This document shows positions 55,347-64,000 of a stretch of 64,000 nucleotides of DNA, piece after piece. Position numbers and translations under genes: made by a program. The stretch is from Amorphophallus konjac (lineage: Eukaryota > Streptophyta > Magnoliopsida > Alismatales > Araceae). The DNA is taken from contig CM040118.1 in NCBI GenBank assembly GCA_022559845.1, positions 450,242,053 through 450,306,052 on the forward strand. Reading direction: 5' to 3'. The notes under the pieces were generated by a model. It was given only the letters and a program-made list of their open reading frames with translations, was not told where the DNA came from and did no database searches. Each line of letters begins with the position of its first letter. The first letter of the stretch is position 1.

Positions 55347-56082
55347 AGGGCGCACCGTTTTAGCCTCAACAACACCCCGCGCCATTTTAATTAACCCTTT
55401 TACCTACGCTACCCCACGCAGGTTTTGAACAAAAATGCGTATTTCACGCCGTTTTAACTCCTCTCTCATTCGCGAGCCAACCCTCGCCTTCCATGGCTCG
55501 GGTCGGCCAATGTAATCGACCATAGACCAAATAAGAAGAAACTCTTTGAGTTGAAATCATCTGTCATCATGCATTTGCTAATCTATGCATTAGATATAGA
55601 TATGCATTTCCATACGCTACTATTCTGCATGCCTGCATGATCTGACTCTCCAGTATATCAAATGGCGATTAGCGAAAGGTCGGGTTACGCCCGGCCGGAG
55701 GCTTTCACCATGCCTGATGATGATCCTCAGACCTAGGTTCTCCGCCCTGTACCGGGAGCCAGCCTAATAAATAAATACTACCATACTGTGTGCTTGCATG
55801 CAATCACATCTTTTACATATTCTATGGGCCCCATGGCCTCTTTATTTTGGCGATTAATTAAGGGTTTTCTCTCTTCCGAAGAGATGTAATTAACGCCGTA
55901 GCCTTTATGGTATGGCGGGTTTTGGGTCCCGACACGATCACCTATAATCGTCTGGTTAGTCAGACGGTGCGTATAATAAATTTATCACTCAGTGACTGGC
56001 ACGCCCTACACAAATAAACCTTTAATAAATAATCCAAATAAATCAATAAAAAATATATTCTTAATAAAATCTATCTCCCACA

Positions 56083-56432
56083 GCTGTCGGAGAAGAGAGG
56101 GAGAGAAGAGAGAGCGTGAGAGAAGAGAGAGGGAGAGGGTGAGAAATGAGAGATGGGGAGAGAGAAAAAGGGGTTGATTTATATAGAAAATTCAAAAATT
56201 CTAGAAAATATCAAAAATAGGAAAAAATACTCCTCACGATCTTCGAAAAATGCACAACGCGCTAGTACCGTCCCGAAGTCGGAGAACGCAATGGTTCGCC
56301 CTACACGGGATTTCGAAGTTCTAACAGACAAAAACACGCGTGAACCACAAAACTCAATCCAGGACCCACAAAAGCGATCCGAAACTCACGGATCCAGATC
56401 CGAATAATATCAAAAAAATCCGGGGCGTTACA
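56083..56432 (-). repeat. Solo LTR, 5' segment (minus sense)
   Basis: Starts TGTAACGCCCCGG at 56,432 in minus sense. TATA box (minus TATATAAATC) at 56,178-56,185, followed by a CT-rich leader. Together with 51,054-53,161 and 32,458-32,914 the LTR measures about 2.9 kb. Target duplication ACCTA at 56,433-56,437 matches 32,453-32,457. Confidence 0.85.
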
Positions 56433-56437
56433 ACCTA

Positions 56438-57718
56438 GCTCTCATGGAGTCAAAAAGGGGTTATGTGAAAGCCAAAAGAATTAGTGGCATCTTGGGCAGA
56501 GGCCATTTAATTGGCGGTTGACCTGACGCTATTTCATGATTTTCCGTCAACTCGCTTGACACGAATTCTTTGTGCATATACTGTTCTCATAAAATGGCGG
56601 CTTTAGGTAAGATGCGAATTTCTAAATTTTGGCACTCTGAGCAAACACCAATTTCACCCAAATTCTCGCATCATTGTTTCTCGATTCTAGTGGCTGGATC
56701 TCTCTTTCCCTGATCTTCTGTTCGTACCTCAATCCTTGGAATCTCTATCGATCACATGATTCCTTGTTCATTTAACCTCTCCTACTAAAGCTTAATTCTT
56801 GAACTCTTGGCATTTAAGTAAGTGGATGTCGAGATAATTACTTAGGACTTCAGTCCAACAACCTCAATGCCTGGCATTAATGGGTCCTGGTCTGGTCCTG
56901 GGAGGAGCACCCAAAAGTAGTTGTACCCATAAGTGCTATTATTGACCACAGTGTGGTATTGTACCAAAGTGCTTGACTTACTAGATTGATTTAGGATATT
57001 CCACTCTTGACATGAATTGCTTCACTAGTGACTTGATGTACTTGACCCGGAAGGGGTAATAACTTGAAATTCAAGAGAATGGCCAATCTAATGCCATGTT
57101 CGTACTCTCTATGGTGTACTTTCTATTGACCGCTATGTGCCAAGAAGGTGTTGCGTAGAGAGAGCCACCTCTTGAGCCAAATGGGACGTCGCTAGAATCT
57201 TCTCATTGTTATTAATCTTCATTCGTTATTAACATTATTGATTGCTTCTATTCATTATTCCTTGATTTGTGCCTTGTATCATCATGAACCTATTTATATA
57301 TATCATTACTCTGTTCCATGGTACCATTGCATTCATTTGTTAACATATTAATCATTTAAAGCAGTCTGATTATAGAGATACAATTCCTACTGGGCATTCA
57401 CTCATCCAATATTTTACCATGTTTCTCAAGTAATTCTGATGAAGAAGACCAATGGGCAAGAGTGAATGGAGTGTGCCTTCTACAATTAGAGTCTATCCCT
57501 TTGTGTTAGGAAGAGAGCCTTGTAATTTCCTTTATTTTCAGTTTTGGTCTTGCCACAATCGATGGTGGTGATGAAGTTGGAATTTAAACAATGGTTATGT
57601 GGTGAATGTATATGTGAAACTTTATGGTTATTTGAGTATTAATTTGTGATGGTTTTGAATGTCCTTGATGGTGTTCAATTCTTTTAGCACATGCTCTGAT
57701 TGACATGAATGTTGTAAT
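56438..57718 (+). repeat. Chromovirus LTR-derived sequence
   Basis: No gene. GACGCTATTTCATG near 56,532 matches the motif repeated in the LTR at 30,872-32,457, and TACTGGGCATTCACTCATCC at 57,389-57,408 is the U5-type block of Del/Tekay LTRs. It may be the remainder of that interrupted LTR or a second, related one; the junction context does not decide. Confidence 0.5.
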
Positions 57719-57753
57719 TGTCACGTTTCGATATTCTGCATCGGGACGTGACA
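57719..57753. repeat. Imperfect 35-bp palindrome
   Basis: TGTCACGTTTCGATATTC continues into GCATCGGGACGTGACA. The outer eight bases are perfect inverted repeats. Probably the LTR terminus plus its mirrored subterminal sequence. Confidence 0.7.
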
Positions 57754-58545
57754 AAAAAGTAACGTGCAGGAACTAAATTTAACTATATTCACAATTTATT
57801 CAATTTCCAGTCCCAAATTCAACTCCACGACAAGTACGGTCCAACAAGTAAAGAAAAGTACACAGTCACAGGACATACTCTAGTTCTAGCAAGCTGGCAA
57901 CTAAGAAACACCACTGGCATCATGCTGAACCTCAGAACCATGTGGAAGTAATGTCTTACATAAAAGAAAAAGGGGTGAGCCTCATCTCATTGGCTCAATA
58001 AGAGTCCTGTGAATCCCCACTACACTGAACAATTCAAGTATATATAACAAATAACATTTAACTACAGTAAGTACATAATTGGCAGGGTGTAAGTAAAACT
58101 ACTAGTAACACTGCAACAAAAATCACAAGTAAGTAACGAGATACCACGACCACAAGTGACAAGAGAACCATCCTCTAGTAGTAAGGTCAGATATATCTAC
58201 TTACGTCTTATACTCCACCTCTTATCTCACGCACGGCCCACATCCAGTCCAGGAGTGCGGCAGTGAGACGTCACTCCAGACGACAGCATCGATCGAGTGC
58301 AGTTCAAACTACACCGCTTCTCCTTGATGACATACCTTATTGCCATTTGGAATTATAGACGGCATACTTTGTTGTTGTCAAGAATACATGCACTCCTAAC
58401 TATAGCATATGCTGGATTCCAAATTCTGAACGGCGAAATTACACCATTTTCATCCCAAGTGACTTTAAATACGTTTATCTTGCCCAATTCACCACGTAGA
58501 ATCACGATCCGATAACCACGGATATTACAAGCAGTGTCCATGCAT
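57719..58545 (-). repeat. Minus-strand LTR fragment
   Basis: In minus sense it ends AACGTGACA at 57,719. GAGGCTCACCCC (57,974-57,985) and flanking order match the solo LTR segment at 32,458-32,914, so it is a diverged relative. The upstream limit near 58,545 is uncertain. A minus frame at 58,353-58,541 is open for 62 codons but unrecognised. Confidence 0.5.
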
Positions 58546-59033
58546 GGAGAAGAAGACGAAGTTCAATGTAGTATTTATAGGGCTAGGGTGCTCAGTCACT
58601 CGAAGGTGGGTCAAGGGCATGCGATCGAAGAGCATAGAGGGTCTTCAATTAGAAGCTGATATGCAGGAAACTTTTCCAAACTCACCCGAGTGGTTCCTGA
58701 GAAAGAAAATTGGAAAAAGTTTCCTATTGCTTTGATGCTTTCCATCCTTAAGATCGGTCATGGCATTTTTTTTAATTAGCTAGATATTCGTAGACACTCT
58801 CTCTGCAAGTCTAGAAAGTTTTGTCTTAGCATATCTTCATGTGGGGTTTCATTGAATCCTCTGTCTAGCCTGTTCTCCCTGAGACAAAGAGTTAACTGGC
58901 AGTTGTTCTCCATGACCAGCTTAAATGCTCATCACCGAGTCGCTAGTCAGCTCGCATGTGTTATGGGCAAGTGTTGCCACTGCCTCCACGGTTCGACATA
59001 TAAAAATTTAAAAATATGTAAGGTGTGAACTTA
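58546..59033. other. Intergenic, nothing recognised
   Basis: No open frame or repeat with support. The short frame at 58,544-58,735 looks like chance. Confidence 0.5.
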
Positions 59034-59308
59034 GTCCGCATTTGGGGAGGAGATGGTGTTGGCTCTATTCCACAAAATCATCTCTCTGCACTTCCAGCAT
59101 AGATGTCATAGATTTCTCATCATTTGAAATCCCTGGAAGCAGGTTTCACAGAGCTCGAGGGATTTGAGAAACTCAATATGTTTGTGCCTGGATTCTCTCT
59201 CCTCTAAAAATCATCTTTGCACCAAAGCCAACGGATTGTTGTGTTTATTTGAAAATGCTTAAAGTTTTTCGGGGATTCCGCGCATGCATCTCCTCTCCAA
59301 ACGTGGCC
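59034..59308. mobile_element. Harbinger/Tourist-like MITE, 275 bp
   Basis: Ends are GTCCGCATTTGGGGAGGAGAT and, complemented, GGCCACGTTTGGAGAGGAGA, an imperfect terminal inverted repeat of about 20 bp. Both sides have TTA (59,031-59,033; 59,309-59,311), the target duplication of the PIF/Harbinger superfamily. No coding capacity. Confidence 0.75.
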
Positions 59309-59311
59309 TTA

Positions 59312-60055
59312 ATCTTGATGACTTATCTCAATTCACTCGTTAATGGAGAGACTATTGGTCTTCTTATTTGGTGCGGTTACATGTCCATTGTTATGTACTG
59401 GCTTTCTAGGTATTGGTATTGATTATTTTACCATAATCTAAGATAGACTAATGTTGCCAGGCTCACTGGTCACAATTATGTTTACATTTAGTGCAAATAT
59501 CCTATCTAAAATTAGGGCTGCAAGTTGGACCGGATCAGTTCAAACTCCACGTCAAACCCAAGTCGAGTTGGACTAATTTGTGCTACTTTGAATCATGTTG
59601 AGTTCAAATGTAGTTTGACTTGTTCTGGGGTGGGTTAGAACTTTTGGGTCAATTCAACGGCAACAAATTTTAAATATTTTATAATATATATCAATATAGA
59701 ATATATTAGAATAACTATTAGGATTTCACATCTGGGATCAACTTCCAAGTAAGTCATGTGGTTTGTGCTGTGGTTGATGATTCAGGGCCTTCCCAACTGC
59801 TACCTTTACATAGAGCAGACCTATGTTTTTTTTTTCTTTCCTTTTGTCTGCTTTGTCAGTCGGGTTCATACAGCCCTCTATTTTTATTTCAGTCAGCATG
59901 TATATATATGCAGGGGATGCCCCGGAGATTCTGTACATTCATCATTCATTAATATCACTAAAAACAACGGCCGAAATTTATGTTGGTGGAGCGGGAACAT
60001 GTCTTTTCGCTTGACCATGTGTGCCCTCTCCCGAGATCGATTTTAGACTTTTTTT

Positions 60056-60092
<37 letters not shown>

Positions 60093-60593
60093 AATAACAG
60101 TTAGCTTAAGGAAGATCAGGTGGATGTTCTAGTTGGAAACTTCTACACAGTGGATTAAGTCCATTCGATCTCGGCAAAGTATGACCTGATTTATATTATA
60201 TTCCTTCATACGAAGGCCATGCAGGGTTACAGACCGGAGTTCGTACACACGTCCTCGTAGTTCATACACATACCAGCTACATAGTATTAACCATCAGGTG
60301 GTAATTTAATAACCAGAGAGAGATAGAGAGAGAGAGAGTTCTTTTGTTGATAGTCGAATAGGGAAGACAAAGCGTGATGCATGGCCCTGAGCTCATTTGC
60401 ATTCACACCATGCCAACTTCCTACCTGAAGTGTGCATACATGTTCTCAGCTTTGGCTTAGTGCCATAATTAAGCAATATACACTATATATATATATATAT
60501 AGTCCAGGTACAAAATTAATCCACTATACAAGCGAAATACGACACCCAACTGACATCAAAACGCAGAAAAAGCGCCAAGTATGCATGCATGAA
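59312..60593. other. Intergenic region downstream of the AGP-like gene
   Basis: No supported gene. It holds a low-complexity segment of the AGTTGGACCGGATC type (59,525-59,640), an AT run at 60,057-60,088, and short AT runs near 60,485-60,500. The last ~150 bases would be the 3' untranslated region of the minus-strand gene. Confidence 0.5.
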
Positions 60594-60917
60594 TCAGTGG
60601 ATAAGATAAGTGACGGCGAGGCCTATGAGCATGAGGACGTATGCCACTGCCTGGTCGACTGCTTTGCCTGCATCAAACAAGAGAGAAAAGATTAAGGATA
60701 TCGCATAGTCTCTCTTCCCAATTTAACCAACACTAATGTTTCTTCCTTCTAATTAATGATATCTACTGTGTCTGCTGCATGTTGAAGAGAGAAAGAGCAC
60801 ACAGATACTAAGACAATCAAGAACCTAGCTACAGATGCACATATATATGACATACATGTATAAATATATATATGTGTGTGTGTAACATGCATGCATGAAT
60901 GCAAGTGCTTGAAACAC

Positions 60918-60992
<75 letters not shown>

Positions 60993-61137
60993 GGGAACTA
61001 GTTAACATGTATATGGTACCGTCGATCCTTGGAGGAGTACTGGCTTGGTGTAAGGGCTTGCCGAGGCAGGGGAGCAGCAGCACGAAGAACAGGGAACAGG
61101 CAAGCAGCACTGCAAGTAACTTCATGGAGTCGTCCAT
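60594..61137 (-). CDS. Arabinogalactan-peptide-like protein, 63 aa, two exons
   Basis: Exon 1 is 61,137-61,020 and exon 2 is 60,667-60,594, joined across a 352-bp intron (donor GACG|GTACC, acceptor TGATGCAG|GC). The product has an N-terminal signal peptide (MKLLAVLLACSLFFVLLLPC), a short central part with few prolines (KPLHQASTPPRIDG), and the C-terminus KAVDQAVAYVLMLIGLAVTY followed by LIH. That C-terminus matches the DQGIAY-LM---L-LTYLIH signal of AG peptides (AGP16/20/22/41 type), which in relatives is replaced by a GPI anchor, giving a small plasma-membrane/cell-wall proteoglycan. Two possible starts exist (61,137 and 61,125); the second fits a signal peptide better. The core is shorter and poorer in Ala-Pro than usual. 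No stops or shifts: this is the one intact host gene in the window. Confidence 0.85.
60923..60989. repeat. (AT)n microsatellite in the AGP-like gene intron
   Basis: About 33 uninterrupted AT repeats, about 30 bp from the 5' splice site of the intron in minus sense. Confidence 0.97.
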
Positions 61138-61230
61138 GGGTTCTGCAACAGGCCGTGGATAACAAGGAGAACGATGGCTTCTACGGTGACAAGCGTAATT
61201 AAGGAAGACGGTCTCGTGAAGGTGGTGCTC

Positions 61231-61240
61231 TATATATAAT
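61231..61240 (-). promoter_or_regulatory. TATA box of the AGP-like gene
   Basis: Minus-strand CTATTATATATAGAGC, about 95-105 bp upstream of the ATG codons, leaving room for a 60-70-base leader. Confidence 0.7.
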
Positions 61241-62347
61241 AGAGCTCGGGACGCGTTGACATGAGCCGTGGAGCTAGCGATTGGTTAAACGTGTGCACCT
61301 CGTCATCCCAATCACGCTCGATGAGATCCACCACTGGCCAATCATCTGACACCAGCAGGCAGAGCACGTTAAGTCTGGGGTCCTCTTGAGGTATTGGAAT
61401 CCTGCGCTGTGTGTGGCCCGTGGACTTCCATCTCTAACTATCCACGTTGACGGCAGCTGTTACATGGCAGTCCAACCAATAACTAGTGGACACATACGAT
61501 TGACGGTCCGCGCGCATTAAATCTTTTGACTTTGGTGTTGGGTTGGCCGATGGGCCCCAAAGCCGGCGTGAGACCGTCATTGGGTCAGCGGAACACGTCA
61601 TGATCGATGATGAGTGGGTCGTCGTCAAGGAGATGTTACCCGATGGATGGGGTTCTTCGCCTAGCTAAATCTTAACGATCAGACGGCTGACAATGCTCCA
61701 GCGTGAGAGTGATGTTCTGTTAATTAGGTCCACTTTGAAATCTGAACATGACAGGAGGGTAAGTCACCCGAAGAGAGAGAGCGTGTGTGGGGCTCAAGAA
61801 CGTGCCTCTCACATTAGAGTCAGGATAACGCATTCGAACTCAATGGGTCGAATATATATATATGTGTTACCTCTACCCGATTTCATGGTGCGTATTATAT
61901 ATAGATCGCTGATCACGTGGAGACTTTGGATCTTACAGGTGGGAAAATAAGACAATGTTAGTTCAACAACTCACCGTACGTATTGACGTCAACTTCGGCG
62001 GTTTGATTCACTAATCAGAGGCCGGATATATATAATTCGACCTCTTAATCCAGATCTGGCAGTTTCTTAAGCACATTCAAGCAAAAAAAAATAACACAAG
62101 AAAATGTCAGTGGTTAATGCTGAGTGCTGGCATGCCAGTATATATACATGCCACTGCTCACCCGGTCTAATTAGCTAGGACCTCAAGAATTCTATGTACG
62201 TATAACTCCTTAATTTTCTATACTCTTTGGTTAGTTACAATATCTAATTGGGGGAGGGGGGTTCTTTAATTATAATGATTTAAATTGACGTGTTGAGATT
62301 AAGTAATTATTAACATTGTTATTGGAGAATCATAAAGTACGTACTGG

Positions 62348-62392
<45 letters not shown>

Positions 62393-63236
62393 CTCAATTA
62401 ACATCCATCTCAATCACCCATTCCAAGAATGGCTGGTTTGAAAATGGGTCTTGAGTTCAACGTGGACGCCAACAAATGAAGCCGACCTCTTAATTTCAAG
62501 ATCATGCATGGGAACATGCATGTCGACAAGATATATATATATATATGTCTATATATATGAGACCAGGTCAAGAGTACTGTCGCCCCATCAATGTTGGGCT
62601 CTCTCTCTCTCTCTCAAATGCACTGCTGGACCACCGCCTCCCTCACCTAACCCACATGACATGCGCAGCCTCATTAGCCCATGGCGGCTTCGTTGAGTTC
62701 ACAACGAATGGGAGGAGGTAGGTGGAGCCGTGGGTGGAGAAAGGAAGCTTCGACGACGGCATCAATTAAGGATCCAAGATCTTGTGGCGATGACGGCAAT
62801 AGGGATCTTAGGTCTAGCAGCAACACTGATAGGGATCTCAAATCTGGCAGCAAGAGTGGTAGCAAGGCTCCCACCGCAGCGGTGGCGGCGATGGTAGCAA
62901 GTCCTCCATGACGGCATCGGCGGCAGCAAGGCTCCCATGGTGGCAGTGGCGACAGTGCATGGAGGTAGTTCGCACAGTCGACGATGATAGCAGAGATCTC
63001 TAACGTTGTGTTGTGGTGATCCAAAGTCTGATCTAAAATTGGACCCAAAATTGGGATTTCGAGTTGATCCAAATCTGGGGATTTCAGATCATCGATTTGA
63101 ATCCGATCCACAAAATTTATATCTGATTTAAAGCAGATCTCGGATCCCGATGATACATTGACAGCCGTACTAGGCTGGACGAAAAGCCCGCACATGGGCC
63201 ATGCGTGCGAGCATTTTACCACCACAAGCAGGACCC
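61241..63236. other. Upstream region of the AGP-like gene, no supported gene
   Basis: Intergenic. A minus frame of 183 codons at 62,674-63,225 is low-complexity (Leu/Pro/Ser-rich over trinucleotide-like repeats) and unlike any family I know. The stretch 63,000-63,170 with repeated GATCC/GATTTGGAT words ends in TTGACAGCCGT, suggesting an old unclassified repeat. Confidence 0.45.
62349..62390. repeat. (AT)n microsatellite
   Basis: About 21 AT repeats in intergenic DNA. Confidence 0.95.
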
Positions 63237-63239
63237 TTG

Positions 63240-63930
63240 GACCACTTTGACAGGGGATTATCCCTCACTTATCCTGGGGATAACCCCTGATCTATCTCTT
63301 CGTTGCTTTGGCAGATAAAAAAGTTAATCCGGTTAAAATGAGACATAACTCTAAGCCTCACTTTGGTATAGAGTTAGGCTAAAGGTGGACTGACTCAACC
63401 CGATTAAAGTAGTCCGGAGTTAACCCATTTTCAATTTGGTAGGAGGGTAGTTAATCATGGAATAAGGATGTGGGTTAATCTAATTTTAATCTAGTATGAT
63501 TCGGTAAATAGTAGGTTAACATAGTAATAATGAGAGAGAGAAATAACATTTATTATGAGAGAGAGAGACACATTTAATCGAGCATTTATTGAGGTAAGAG
63601 GTTAATCCACCCTTGGGTGTGGGTTTCAAAACCCAAGAATATCCCTGGGCTAGTCCTTAACCTAACCCGACTAACACTAACTTCTTACCAAAGTACAAAA
63701 AAATTTATCCCAGAGTTAACTTAGAACTAACTCTGGGATAAACTAATACCAAAGAGAGGCTAAGTTAATTCACTTAACTTGTTCCATCTCCAGAGGTGGA
63801 ACATAGTTAACCCTCCTTTATCTCTCAAAGATAACCCATTACCTACCAAAATAAATGAGACTAAAATCTAGGATAGATTAATCTAAGAGAGATAATCCTC
63901 CTCTTGTCTATCTCTCTATCAAAGAGGGAC
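63240..63930. mobile_element. MITE-like element, ~690 bp
   Basis: Ends are GACCACTTTGACAGGGGATT and, complemented, GTCCCTCTTTGATAGAGAGA, both followed inside by GGATTATC. Flanks are TTG (63,237-63,239) and TTA (63,931-63,933), a possible 3-bp duplication with one change. The inside is full of TTAACC and GGTTAA words in inverted pairs. No coding capacity. Confidence 0.55.
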
Positions 63931-64000
63931 TTATGCGTTCGGCGGATTCGCCTCAACATAGACCAGAGTTGTCCAATTGGTGTTTACTCACCAGTTGGAC

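Noticed and set aside
61000..61137. Unspliced 102-codon version of the AGP-like gene ending in repeated Tyr-Ile
   Set aside because: The Tyr-Ile tail is the translated AT microsatellite of the intron; splicing to 60,667 restores the family C-terminus exactly.
62674..63225. 183-codon minus-strand frame as a host gene
   Set aside because: Low-complexity, no recognised domain, no conserved start context, and part of it covers an apparent old repeat; support is too weak.

Overview
The window is nuclear DNA from a flowering plant. The evidence is two-fold: nearly all of it consists of nested plant LTR retrotransposons (Tat-type and chromovirus Ty3/gypsy, SIRE-type Ty1/copia) and a CACTA DNA transposon, and the one intact host gene found is an intron-containing arabinogalactan-peptide-like gene. 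I cannot name the species or decide monocot versus dicot from the sequence alone. Almost nothing here is an ordinary host gene until about position 58,500.

Layout. 1-15,336: 3' half of a Tat-lineage Ty3/gypsy element on the + strand (its 5' half lies outside the window). It has a decayed pol end, several tandem-repeat arrays, a large spliced antisense gene of plant-mobile-domain type, and a 3.6-kb 3' LTR. 15,337-27,758: minus-strand LTR element whose 5' LTR is split by a second, related minus-strand insertion at 17,236-26,941. That insertion is a tandem LTR-ORF-LTR-ORF-LTR-ORF-LTR chain flanked by one 5-bp target duplication (AGGGC). 27,759-29,240: minus-strand Tat-type gag remnant. 29,241-32,457: plus-strand Tekay/Del-like chromovirus remnant (integrase, C-terminal chromodomain-like motif, 3' LTR).

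32,458-56,432: a minus-strand 2.9-kb solo LTR (target duplication ACCTA). It is split first by an 18.1-kb CACTA transposon (32,915-51,050, target duplication ACT), then by a Tat-type solo LTR (53,162-56,082). The CACTA element carries exons of a captured condensin SMC2 gene and is itself split by a full-length 10.9-kb SIRE-like copia element (39,257-50,182, two 1,714-bp LTRs, target duplication GGAGG). 56,438-58,545 holds more LTR debris. From about 58,546 to the end the DNA looks like true intergenic sequence: a Harbinger-like MITE (59,034-59,308), the two-exon arabinogalactan-peptide-like gene (60,594-61,137, minus strand), AT microsatellites, and a second MITE-like unit at 63,240-63,930.

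The elements do not form a pathway; they form a datable stack. The relative order is readable from target-site duplications: chromovirus, then the solo LTR in it, then CACTA and Tat solo LTR in that, then copia in CACTA. Coding decay is largely C-to-T (or G-to-A) changes at CGA, CAG, CAA, TGG and GAA codons, as expected for methylated silenced DNA. The observations most worth following up are the SMC2-carrying CACTA element with a long open reading frame crossing the copia site, the multimeric LTR chain, the antisense spliced gene in the Tat element, and a roughly 32-bp periodic GTGCA motif array in the copia LTR and its 3' untranslated region.
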